This document shows, one piece after another, positions 22,434 to 32,723 of a DNA stretch of 64,000 nt (the first letter of the stretch is position 1; each line of letters opens with the position of its first letter). The notes below the pieces were generated by a model. The model ran no database searches, was not told where the DNA came from, and saw only the letters and a list, made by a program, of their open reading frames with translations. The position numbers were made by a program, and so were the translations under genes. The DNA is from Tamarix chinensis (taxonomy: Eukaryota; Streptophyta; Magnoliopsida; Caryophyllales; Tamaricaceae): assembly GCA_030549775.1 (NCBI GenBank), contig CM060177.1, positions 48,324,244 through 48,388,243 of the forward strand, in the 5' to 3' direction.

Positions 22434-23760
22434 ATGTCTTCATCCAATAAAGGTGATGATAAAGGCGTTGATGTTTGTGATGAGAGTGGTGCCGATGATA
22501 GTGATGATAATAGTGTTGAAGTTGGTGATGATAGTGGTGCTGAAGTTGGTGATGATAATGGTGCTAAAGTTGGTCGTTCTCGTAAGCCTAGGGGACCCAC
22601 CACATTGCCTAAAGTTACAAACAAACGACTTTCAAAGCGTAGATTTGAGCACTTATGAAATAACGGAAATCAATCTTTTGGGGAGAATTGGGCATGTTTC
22701 GTGAGCTATATCGGATCGTGTGCACAACATAGAGTGCCCATCATATATAATGCATGACTCGAAGTGCCTAGTGGTTCTAAAAATATTATTTGGGAAAAAG
22801 TTTTGGTAAATACATTCATAGTTTCTAAATATGGTTTATTTTTTTTAAACTATTTTTAATTGTAATTTATTTATATCTTTTCTTTTATTTACATAAATCG
22901 TATGATGTCCTAATTGAGAGAAAAACATGGTTGGTAACACGTGCTGGGGAGAGGTGGCGAGAATTCAAGTCTCGATGTGTGGAGGACAAATGTTTCTTAA
23001 ATAAACATGGAAAACCGCGTAAAAGACCACCCTGTGATTACATATCCTAACTAGAATGGAATGATTTTGTCAAGAAGTAATGATTCCAGCATTTCAAGTG
23101 AACTTTTATAGTTTATTATTATATATTTGTTCATGTTGTGTACACATATATTTTTTGTTATACTAATTGAGGATGAGATTATTATACTGGGAAAAACATA
23201 TAAAGCTTTAGCGACAAGGATCAAATATCATCACAAGACCTCACGCAAAGGATATGTTGGTTTGGAGTAAGAATTGGTAATTAAAAATTCCATAATATTA
23301 TTTGTACACATATGATTGAAATATTTATTTATAACCTATGCAATTCTTTGTATTGTTAATTTTGTAGATTGTAGAGCAGAAATTAGATACAGTTACTACA
23401 AACCTTTCAAGAAGCAACTTGTGGAAGAGAGCTAGCATGAATAAAGAGGGAAAAATTACAGATGAGGAGACTAAGAAAGTAGTAGAGAAAATGATAAGTT
23501 TATGTTTTTATATATCAATTCATAAGTATTATTAATGCTTACATATGTTTTATCCTCTAATTATTTGCTTATTATGTTTGATAGGATGCTCTATCACAGG
23601 AATATCCCAAGGATGATATAACATCAATATCACCCTATGATGATTTATTAACTAAAGCTCTAGGGACATTCGAGCATCCAGGTCGCATTAGAGCAGCAGG
23701 AGCAGAGGATACTAGAAAGGACTATTTTGAAGCCAACACAACCTCTTGAGCAGATTCGAT
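22434..23760 (+). pseudogene. TNPA-like plant transposase (Ptta/En/Spm) of C2
   Basis: Starts with ATG at 22434 and an acidic repeat region (VGDDSGAEVGDDNGAKVG) followed by RKPRGPTTLPKVTN. That last motif (RGPT plus a basic run) is typical of the CACTA second protein. After intron-like AT-rich gaps come AGERWREFKSR (22950), the RKGYVGLE motif (23250), NLWKRASMNKEGKITDEETKKVVEKM (23430-23500) and DDLLTKALGTFEHPGRIRAAG (23640-23700). The blocks are in the correct order but in different frames, with stops. It is decayed or split by introns; the gene structure cannot be fixed without transcripts. Confidence 0.8.
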
Positions 23761-23984
23761 GGCCATACGACTTGTACTAGAATTGACAAAGACGGTGTAG
23801 AACCTACAACAAGAAATTGACAAACTCAAGTCTGGGTGTTTGGTAGAAAATTTTGATATAGCTAAGACAGTTGTGGTCAAAAGTTCCCATGATAATTGCT
23901 CAGAGGTAAACCATAAGTTGCTTCATTTTGATGTAGATGTTCTTGTTTTACATGAACTTGTAATAATGTTAAGCTTGATATTTA

Positions 23985-24595
23985 TTGAAAGGTTTTAAAA
24001 AGTGTCGACTATTATTACATAACCCATTGCGTGTTATGGAAAAAGGTAAGATATGGATCAACTATGATACTACTACCATGTTGATTCATAATATACCTTT
24101 GGAGAAATATTATGAAAAGGTTTCTCTTTTCTCGATTATAGAACTTGATGCGCCTTTTCACGTGCCTATAAAAGATGTTGACATTTATAAGGTTAGGGAA
24201 GCACAAGGCTCTATCATTGCTTGGCCTAAGGATATCATATATTTCAATATAGAGGTATTAGTTTTCATTTCTTTTTTAAATATATTATTATTAGTTGTCA
24301 TCATATTGACATTTCTAATTTTTTTCCCTATTGTGCATAAAGGAGATTGATGGACATTTACATAATCCTCCACAATATAAGGATAAAGGGAGAAAGACTT
24401 TGGTTTCTATTTTAGAGAAATCAAAGACCAAAATAGTTGGTTTGTCGGTCCATCGTAAGTTGAAATTACTGAAGGCATATGCAAATATAATGGAAGCTAC
24501 CGACACCATTCAGATTCCCTTAGAAAGAGACCTTGCGGACCATGAGTATGGTGTTGAAATTGAAAAATTTTGTATCAAAATAATCTATTAGTAGA
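23985..24595 (+). pseudogene. DUF8039-like segment and linker of C2
   Basis: The frame gives KCRLLLHNPLRVMEKGKIW, a variable stretch, then VPIKDVDIYKVREAQGSIIAWPKDII, which resembles the DUF8039 segment (the VRDAVGSxVAWPKxLV motif) found between the TNPA-like and Ulp1-like parts of plant CACTA polyproteins. A second block at 24342-24591 (LKLLKAYANIMEATDTIQIPLERDLADHEYGVEIE) matches the linker before the Ulp1 domain. An intron-like gap separates them. The family assignment rests on motif recall, not on a search. Confidence 0.6.
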
Positions 24596-24689
24596 CCGAA
24601 GTGGATATAAGTTATATGTCTGTATTTATCAAATGGGTATTATCATTCAATAATTATATATATTTGTTATAAATGTTAGAAGCTAACAT

Positions 24690-26690
24690 GTATTCATGAT
24701 TTGTATAATGGTAAGGTGTTTTTAAATGTTGCTAAATGTATGGGAAGAAAAGACATAGGATTCTTATGTCCACACATGATAACTGCAAATTCTAGACCAA
24801 GAGAAATAGAAGCAACGAGCTACATTGCCGATTGTTTGGTGAAGAATCTAGATAAAAATTGTTTTTTTGGACCATACTTAAAGGAGTAAGTTATCATTTA
24901 TTTAAGTGTCAGGTTCTTTGACAAATTACTTCTAATCTTAACCAAGTTTTTTCTTTGAATTATAGGCATCATTAGATGATTTTTGTGATTGTTCCAAGTA
25001 CTATTACTATATATTGGCTTAATTCTCTTAAAGGACCAATACCACATAAGGTGGGCAAATTTTTTTAAAATGTAAGTTCTTAATATTGAAACTTGCATAT
25101 ATATAGTCGAGCAATTTCTTATGTTTAAATGTTGTATTGGTCTAGATTTACAAAACTATATCATATAATATCTAGTAAGAAATATGATAAGGATAGAAAT
25201 CGTTGGATCATAATTAAATAGGTATTCATCAATTTTTTATTTAATTTTTTCAACAATGTTCTTGTTTTCTGTTGTTGATGACTTTGTTCTTGATTGTTGT
25301 TGTTGATTTTTTGATCATATAATCATCTAAGAAAGCACTATCTTGCTCTTTCTCCCTACTCTCTTTGTCTCAGTCATCTTCATGCTAAGAAATGCATGTT
25401 AAAGAGCTGCTAGTTTCATCCATCACGAAGAAACTGTGATTTTGGTGTCTATACTAGTTAGAAATACAAGGTCAACCCAAAAAGAAGATGTTGTCGATAG
25501 ATATTGTCATATCTCAATTTGTGTTCTATGAATCCAATGCAGGGTTGTTGGAGCATTTTAAAGTTCCTTCAAAAAAGCTGGGTGGCTAGACTTAGTTCAT
25601 TATGGTATTTTGCTTCCCTTGTGTTTCATATTGCTAACAAGCTTGTTTTATGTTACACATTTCTCTGTGTGAACAACTTTCCTGACAGTAAAATAGTAAT
25701 AGTAGTTGTCAGCTAAAAAATTATACAAAGGAAAATTAAATAACTAATTAAGCTTGCTTTAAATAACATAGTATCAATCAATTAAGAATAATACACAGAA
25801 TATTTCCACTCACATTTAAAAGTAGAATACTAGGGGCAAGTTAAGTAAGATACAATCATCTCTCACCGACTCTCGGTTTATAGAACTAATTTCTAATCTT
25901 TTAGAAGGGTGCAAGAGTTAGAACCTACAACAACCAGGAACTAGAGGTATACTTCTAATTGGACCCATATACTATCATCCTTCATATAGTATGATTGTAT
26001 CATTTGAAATCTTTTCTTTCCCTCAATTTGCTTACACAGTTTGTTTCAACTTTAAATTTTCTTAGTAATATCCTACATTGCCTTAGGCTATGGACACGTT
26101 TGTTTATACATCCATAAGATGTCTTTTTTTTTTCATCCATAAAAAGACTACTACCGCCCTTAAAAATTGGAATAGGGGGAAATCAAGTATGATACACAAA
26201 TAATAGAGGAACAAAATTAATTTATTTTCATGTCTAAGATATCCTCGACTTAAATTATTTAAAATTTTCATGTCTAAATGAATACTGACTCGGGTGTACT
26301 AGTTTGGTTTATATGGTGATCTTTATATTTGAAGCGCATAGACAAATCCATCAAATGATATTTATTTTATTAGTTTTAACTTTTTTGATGTAGTGCCCTA
26401 GACAAAAGAACAATGTTGAGTACGGATATTATGTGATAAGATTCATAAAAGAAATTATCGAAAACACATCACAAGATGTTCCTAAAGATATTCCTCAAGA
26501 TGTAAGTTGAAAATTATATAATATATGTTGCATAGCTATTTTTAATATATATGGAATAATATCAATGTATATATATTGTAGTACTATAAAGCATATAGGA
26601 AGCGAGATTATAGCCATGTAGAGATCGAAGAAGTGATAGTCATGTGGGCAAATAAAGTTCTCGAGTACATCAATTGAAGAATACATTTTG
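24690..26690 (+). pseudogene. Ulp1-like (peptidase C48) domain of C2, split and catalytically dead
   Basis: Blocks in order are DIGFLCPHMI and FFGPYLK (24740-24885), H-stop-MIFVIVPSTITIYWLNSLKG (24970-25035), and QKNNVEYGYYVIRFIKEII (26400-26460) with VEIEEVIVMWANKVLEYI (26617-26676). These are the blocks of the Ulp1 SUMO-protease fold. The His block has a stop where HW is usual, the catalytic Asp of DSL is Asn (NSL), and the catalytic Cys of the CGYYV motif is Tyr (YGYYV). About 1.1 kb of unrelated AT-rich DNA (25240-26385) lies between the blocks and may be an intron or insertion. Host-derived Ulp1 domains in plant CACTA and Mu-like elements are known; their role is not settled. Confidence 0.7.
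25240..26385. other. Unassigned insert between Ulp1-like blocks
   Basis: No recognised motif in either strand. It is flanked by coding blocks of the same domain, so it is an intron or a later insertion. Confidence 0.35.
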
Positions 26691-26989
26691 GTGGACATAT
26701 TTTTGATTATCCAAACTTATTATTAATTCTTTCCATGATCGATGATGGGTAATTTGAGTTTGGTCATTTTTGTTAGCTATGAATGTAATTAGTTTCTAGT
26801 CAACTGAAATAATGTAGTTGGCCATGACCAATATGTAGATATGGCAATTTTATTTTCTATTTTTGGATATGTATATATACAATTATCAATATTATTTTAT
26901 GTTAGGCTCCTGAATGGAAGGATATGACTAAATATATGTATGTTCTTAATATATAGAATAACATGTTCTGAAAATATGGAATAGTGGGT

Positions 26990-27347
26990 TATAGAATAGG
27001 AGAAAGAAGTGATGGTGAAATGATTTAATAAAGACGACGGTTAAAGATAACTGTTGTGAAAAGTGGAGGTTGAGATACAATGGTAACAGGTTCTAAATAC
27101 AATGATTTAACAAACGTTGCACAATTTACAACGGTTATAAAACAGTTTTTCCATACATTTTTTACCATTAAAAACAACGTTTTTTATTTTATGTAACAAC
27201 GGTTACGAAACCATTATGTATTTTACAACAGTTTTTATAACCGTTGTAGATAATATGTCACAAAGACAACAAGTTTATCCACATCATTTGGATACCATTG
27301 TGGATGATAGTTTGGAACCGTTGTCTTTTTTGAAATTTATTGTAGTG
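26990..27347. repeat. C2 right subterminal repeats and terminus
   Basis: At least seven copies of acaacggtt/aaccgttgt-type motifs in both orientations (for example near 27040, 27160, 27205, 27235, 27315), ending at tgtagtg, the inverted CACTACA terminus at 27341-27347. Confidence 0.8.
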
Positions 27348-27350
27348 TTT
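27348..27350. repeat. Target-site duplication of C2, right
   Basis: TTT, matching 17228-17230. Confidence 0.7.
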
Positions 27351-28890
27351 TATACATTTCATTAACCTTCTTAATTCTAGACCTCACTTGCTCATGTAAC
27401 TTCTTTAATTTGTTGGCCTTATCGATTGCTTCAAAATTGACTTGTGCTTTAATGGGGGAGAGGAATGATATGAGTGGGGGTGGTGCGATTCACTCCATAC
27501 ACCCCCTTAAAAGGGTGACAACATATGGCATAAGTAGGATACTGGTTGTAAGCAAACTCTGTGTGACTACGTTTGATGTCCTAATCCCTCAAGGATTTGC
27601 GAACCAAACTTCTCAAAAGCATAGTGATGATACGATTAGTGTCTTCTTTTTGACCATATATTTGGCGTTGATAGGTTATGCTAAAAATAAGCTTAGTACC
27701 GACCATCCTCCATAATGTCTTCTAGAAGTAGCTAAGAAACTTGGTATCACGATCATAAACAATTGATTTAGGAATACCATATAACCTAACTATCACCTTG
27801 AAGTATAGATCAGCTTTGTAAGGAGCATCATTTGTCTTGTGACATGAGACAAAATGTGCCATCTTGGAAAAACCGATCTACCACCACCATAATAGAACCA
27901 TTTTGCCTTTGTGTCTTAGGCAAAGGAGTATAGAGTCCTTAGTAGAAGTGACTCTTGAACTTTTGGTAAGTAGAGAACCTTGCCACAATTAATTGTACAT
28001 CCCTTACCAATCTAAGCCAATAAAAGTTTTCCTGGAGTACATCACACGTTTTGTTACTACCAAAATGTCCTACTAATCCTCCTCCATGCACTTTTTGAAT
28101 TAGCAACTCTCTAATGAAACTCTTGGGAATGAACAACTTGTTGCCCTTGAAAAGGAAACCATCTTGAAGGTAGGGAGCTCGAACCTTGTCTTAATCCTCA
28201 AATAATCTTGTTAAGTCTTCATCATCCTTGTAGAAATCCTTCAAGCATCCAAATTCTAAGACTCTAGCTTTAAAAAATGACAACATACAATACCTTTTAG
28301 AGAGGGCATCTGCTACAATATGGTTTTGCCACTCCTGTGTTTTGCTACAAATGAGAAGGATTGTAAAAACTCTACCCACCTAGCATGCCTAGGGTTGAGC
28401 TTATGTTACCTATTTATGTATTTTAGGGACTCATGATCGGTATACAATACGAATTGTGATGGACTAAGGTAATGAGACCAATGATGTAAAGCTCTAAAAA
28501 TAGAATAAAATTCTCTATCATAGGTGCTATACTTGGATCTTGAGCCATTGATATTTTCACTAAAGAAGAATATTAGCTTTCCTTCTTGTAGTAAAACCTC
28601 TCCAATGCCCACTCCGCTTTCATTACACTAGATTTTGATCACCTTAGCAAAGTTGGGCAACCTTAACACTAGGGGTTCACTTAATTTACCCTTGATCACT
28701 TCAAAGGCTTCTTGTGTGTGTTTGGTTCGTTTAAATTCACCTTTTTTGAGACACTTTATGATGGGTGCTAGAAGTGTAATAAATTCTTATATGAACCACC
28801 AGTAGAAGGAGGCAAACCCATAAAAGGATCTAACATCAGTGATGGATTGGGGTGTAGGCCATGTTCTTATTGTCTCCGCCGTTAACTTAT
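27351..28890 (-). pseudogene. Copy B pol: reverse transcriptase end, RNase H, integrase
   Basis: From 28890 leftward: the C-terminal reverse-transcriptase block (short and damaged); RNase H at 28612-28406 with GIGEVLLQEGK, FFSENINGS, YSTYDREFYSIFRAL and YTDHESLKY; the DALSKRY motif near 28300; the H2C2 zinc-binding part of integrase at 28136-27939 (HGGGLVGHFGSNKT, CDVLQ); and the integrase core with VVVDRFF near 27880 and [14 protein letters not shown] near 27760. SPFKGVYGVNRTTP follows near 27500. Stops and frameshifts are frequent. The gag, protease and N-terminal reverse transcriptase are deleted: at 28890 the sequence turns into leader sequence. The frame continues across element C2 into 17230. 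Confidence 0.87.
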
Positions 28891-29318
28891 CCCGTAACAA
28901 TTCCAAAAATCACAATTTCAAATTTTTGTTTAATTAAAAACATACACAAGCACAGGAGGCGCTATCGCCGTGATCACCACAAGCCTGACCCCCGGTTAGT
29001 CTCATACCAACCACAAGGCTAAAAGTAATTTCGCAAGATATTAAACACACTTATGATAGAGAGCCGTAGAAAATCTAAAATATTGAAGTAACCCTTGAGA
29101 TCAAATACTTACAACCACCATTTAAGGTATTAAATATGAAGATAAAGAGTCTAAGTGGTTGATAAAATTACAACCAACTCTATGGTAGCCATAAGGGTAC
29201 AAACTTAACCAAACACTACTCTAATATATGCTAACTATGCTAGGAATAAACCCACTCAACCAATCAACATGGGAGCTTATTTTTTGAGCCTCCCACAACC
29301 CATTCCCCACGCATTACT
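28891..29318 (-). other. Copy B untranslated leader remnant
   Basis: The stretch 29095-29145 matches 8130-8190 at the end of copy A. No primer-binding site for tRNA-Met was found directly inside the LTR (next to 29319). The segment 28895-29075 matches nothing else in the window and may be a small foreign insert. Confidence 0.5.
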
Positions 29319-29821
29319 TGATACATTAATCTTAATTACAAGCTAATAATAGGACTAGGAAGCACAAATTATAAGAAAGAAAATACTAGTACATTACTTT
29401 AACTTAGGTTTAACTAAATGGAAAACGTAACCCTTCCTTATGCCTTCTTCTTAGCCAGCTACCATGGCTAATCTCTAGGCTATCAAGTCTCCTTAATTCA
29501 TACTAATTAAGGTCTTGAAAAAAACAAACATTAACCCCAAAATCTGCTGCACAAAAGATAGGCCTGCATGCCTAACTTTTCAAAAGTTGGTGCTCCATGT
29601 GACTGCTTGGCCGAGTGAAGGTGTGGCTTTTCCAAGCTATATTCAAGCCATAATGAGGGCAAGAAAAAGTGGTAAATTGATGGCTTTTATTTAGTGTTGT
29701 ATGGCTTCTCATAATCTAGCTCATATATTAGTCCAAGGGATGAGAGTTTTAGATTCTCCTAAGTTAAAAAAAATTTATGAATAAATTATTATTATTATCA
29801 TACGATGGAGATATTCCTGCA
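29319..29821 (-). repeat. Right LTR (5' LTR) of gypsy copy B
   Basis: 503-bp partner of 16421-16941, alike along its length with small indels. The two LTRs differ at many sites, so the insertion is old. No matching 5-bp target duplication was found at 16416-16420 versus 29822-29826 (cacgt versus ttatt). Confidence 0.82.
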
Positions 29822-30457
29822 TTATTTGGTTTTTCCCGATGCAAACTTAGTTTAAGTGTGTATGATCCAAATTTAATTCATAATTTAACTTTTAGTTTAT
29901 CAAAATGAATATATTTTGATACTTTTTTATTTCATTTTCTTATGTTGAGTTTATAAATTTGTTTTTGAAAAGTTAGTTGGCTTATAAATAAATTATTGAA
30001 AACTTAGTTCTTTGCTTGCTTTAGTAGGCAAAATAAATAAATAAATAAGTAAAAACTAACTCTAAGTCTCCGGCCTTCAATTAAAAATATATATACACGC
30101 CGGTGTGATTCGACTGTCGTTCTATAATCCTGTTATTATTTGTTGTTCTAAATAAAAATTCACTCAATGAAATTTTTCCGCACCGACTCTTTTATAACAT
30201 TAAATATCCAAACTTCTAGCTGCTCCTTATCTTACATCTTTTCAACTCATTAACTAGGATAGGAAGGAAAACAGAAAGAAAGAATTCTATACCTCTTTGC
30301 GCTTCTGCTTGCTGCCGCTCGTCCAAGCTCTCAGCTCGAATAAAATCTCACCGATTGATTTCGTAACTCGATCCTCCCATCTTGATTCAGATTATGAAGA
30401 GAATAAAACAAAAACAATTAATAAAAAATGGGGAGTAATTCACAACAATAACGACAC
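29822..30457. other. Spacer between gypsy copy B and the PLATZ remnant
   Basis: AT-rich at first, more balanced after 30100. It may hold the promoter and lost first exon of the PLATZ-like gene: a TAA at 30449-30451 lies in frame just before the recognisable homology and no ATG intervenes. Confidence 0.4.
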
Positions 30458-31319
30458 CCGTCATGGTTGTCTGCACTTCTAGATGCTAAATTCGAGTGCG
30501 TGAAAGGTGGGAACCCGTACAACTCCTTCTACGTCAGTTGTCTAGGCAATGCCATTAGTAGAAAGGAAGGAGAACGCTACCGTGCTGAGGGTCATAATAT
30601 TGTTTCGGTAACTCGAATTTCTTAGTACTATTAATTTTTCTGCGTATCTTTCTCATGATCAGACTTGTCTTTCGTTTGCTTAAAGTTTCTTACCCCGTTG
30701 GATCCCGAATCGCACGAATGAACGAACGGGTTTCATTTAGTTTTGAGTTTATATTTAATAATAGTTTTTTGGACTTCCTCTATGGCATCGTATGCATGCG
30801 TGCATGCATGCATGGAGGTGATGAAGGCCTCCGGACATTACGCTCTGATAGCCGACGATGTTAAACGGCAACTGCTATTGGATTGTTCTGATATCTACGT
30901 CTTCCATATCAATCACAAAGACATCGTCTTTCTGAACTCAAGACAACACAGAGACAGATTTGAGAGAAGGGACAATGCAAATACGTGTTGCCGTACTATT
31001 TGTGGGTGGACTCTTGCTGCATCCGGGCTCTTCTGCCCTCTCGGCTGCAAGGTACTAATCCAACAGTTGATATGCTACGCGCTATGAAAGTTACACCCAT
31101 TTTTATTTGTTTATTTATTTATTTTGTGTGTTCGTTTCTTTGCTATTATTTGCTTATGAGGCTTTCATATCTGGGTTTTGAACTATTACGGCTCAGAAAC
31201 AATGACATGAGTATGGTTTCAAGAATGGAACAGAAAGAATCTGAGGACGACTGCTGTGAGATTGGAACCTATAAGCCAAACCCAAAACGCCAGCGGAGGG
31301 TTTCAAGGACGGATCAGTA
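30458..31319 (+). pseudogene. Divergent PLATZ-family zinc-binding gene, probably non-functional
   Basis: PLATZ proteins are plant zinc-dependent DNA-binding proteins acting in the nucleus. Two phase-0 segments with plausible splice sites give the family pattern. Segment 1 (30458-30607, donor GT at 30608) reads PSWLSALLDAKFEC, then FYVSCLGNAI, where the family has PPWLxPLLxxxFF and a CLDC-CxxC cluster. Segment 2 (30818-31051, acceptor AG at 30816, donor GT at 31052) reads DVKRQLLLDCSDIYVFHIN, then KDIVFLNSRQHRDRF, then FCPLGCK, matching the DVxRLxDxxxLxDCSxxQxYxIN, VxFLNxRPQ and FCSLGCK blocks. Both known intron positions are kept. Odd points: most N-terminal Cys/His zinc ligands are replaced, there is no usable start codon, and the tail is a tandem repeat with an in-frame TAA at 31318. 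It could be a fast-evolving paralogue, but a pseudogene is likelier. Confidence 0.6.
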
Positions 31320-31500
31320 AGTATCAGATGACGATGACCACGACCACTGCTGTGAGATTGGAACCTACATACCGAACCCCAAGAGGCAACAGAGGCTAAC
31401 CGAGAGGAGGAGGGTTTCAAGGATGGCTCAGAATGTATCAGATGACGACTGCTGTGAGCTAGATCGGAAGCTCAACCTCTACACCGAACCCCAATAAGCA
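31216..31500 (+). repeat. Triplicated tail segment of the PLATZ-like locus
   Basis: Three head-to-tail units start with gtttcaag at about 31216, 31300 and 31414. Each contains gatgacgactgctgtgag or a variant and, in the first two, attggaacctata/acata followed by a ccaaaccc/ccgaacccc and a basic segment (NPKRQRR, NPKRQQR). The encoded pattern DDCCEIGTYxPNPKRQ resembles, loosely, the basic KRRKG tail of PLATZ proteins repeated. Unit lengths are about 84 and 114 bp. Confidence 0.75.
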
Positions 31501-31747
31501 GCCGGAACTAACTGAGAGGATGAAGAACAAGAAGAAGAAGCAATCAAATTTCGAAATCGGATCGAAAAGCTAGAGGGACGAGGATAATGACCGTGAGCAA
31601 CCGGCTACGGCTACAGCCATCCGTACTTGTTATCATCAACAACAACCCACAGCAGCTTACCGGGTTTAGAAAAGGAGCAGGAAAGGAATACCAAACAGAG
31701 CTCCTCTGTTTTGATTACGGTTAAGGCTTACGGTTAAGTAATACTAA

Positions 31748-31775
31748 TTATATATATATATATATATATATATAA
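31748..31775. repeat. (TA)n microsatellite
   Basis: About 14 TA units followed by taataata. Confidence 0.95.
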
Positions 31776-32723
31776 TAATACTGATACATATGGGCACTGA
31801 CAGTAGTGTGTTTGTGTATATATATGAAGCTTGGGATATTATCAAGTCTTGAATATGTCCTAGTTTCCCTCCTTCGTGTGTTTGGGTGGTCGGTGTTCAA
31901 GTTTTTGGTCTGAAATGCCAGTTGTTTCATCGGTTTTCGCGGGAGCTGACCCACTTAAAAAGTGTTGATTCAATTATAGTTTGTTTGAACGGAGTATATA
32001 TGGATTAAGGTTAATATTAAAAAAAAATTATCAGGATTTAGGGAATAGAGACAAATTGTGTGATAAATATTATAAAATGTGGTGTGAATTATTTTATCTA
32101 GTATGGGCAAAAGTTATTTTAATTTTTCTTGGGATGGACTGAATTGAGATGTATCATTTATTTTTTTTACTTTTACTTTTATCACCTTTAAATATGAAAC
32201 TAATAAAATTAGAGCGAATGTGGTAAATAAATAAAAAATCACTCCTAAATATCTAGATACAACTTTCAAATAGTATTTTCAAATAAAACGAATTACTTCA
32301 AACCAGCGAACACCTGATATAAAAAAATAAAAATAAAAAATTACGGACGTCTCTCTTGTTTTGCCAGTCTTAGCATGCTTCCTTCTTTTTTTTCAAATAG
32401 ATTTCAACTTTTAAACGATGGAATGAAATGATGCCAATGTAAGAGTAAAATTAAAAATAGAATTCGCGTTTAACATTGATTGATTAATTAATTAATTATA
32501 ACTCTAATGATCGGATAATCGAAAGGCAAGACTAGTTCTTCAACCATATATAGTATGATGGAAGTCGTTAAAAGAAGCGTACTGGCCTGTCATCAAGCAG
32601 ACACATACATAAGCACATGTATGTTTGCCTCTTACATCAAAGTTTAAAAAAACATGTGGAAAAATAAATAAATAAATAAGGAAAAAAACAGATTGTGACA
32701 GAGTCTCCGGCTGGCCCCATTTT
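31776..32723. other. Spacer downstream of the LRR gene
   Basis: No coding feature. It would hold the 3' untranslated region and terminator of the minus-strand LRR gene at its right end. No single convincing polyadenylation signal stands out because the DNA is AT-rich. Confidence 0.4.

Larger units (their letters stand above)
17231..27347 (+). mobile_element. CACTA (En/Spm) transposon C2, both ends present, inserted in gypsy copy B
   Basis: The left end is CACTACTAAAAATG and the right end is the complement of CACTACAATAAATTTC. Both termini are followed inward by arrays of acaacggtt/aaccgttgt motifs. A 3-bp TTT duplication flanks it and the interrupted integrase is continuous across it. Inside, on the plus strand, are the remnants of TNP2 (21058-21828), DUF4216 (21860-22319), a TNPA-like gene (22434-23760), a DUF8039-like segment (23985-24240) and a Ulp1-like cysteine protease (24701-26690), an order seen in Ulp1-carrying plant CACTA elements. 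The transposase core is deleted, so it depended, at best, on enzymes made elsewhere. Confidence 0.9.

Noticed and set aside
22403..22624. Minus-strand frame with Ser/Pro/Leu tandem repeats
   Set aside because: It is the opposite-strand shadow of the acidic repeat of the TNPA-like protein.
16416..29826. Five-base target duplication around gypsy copy B
   Set aside because: cacgt and ttatt do not match; either the ends are altered or the copy is part of a rearranged array.
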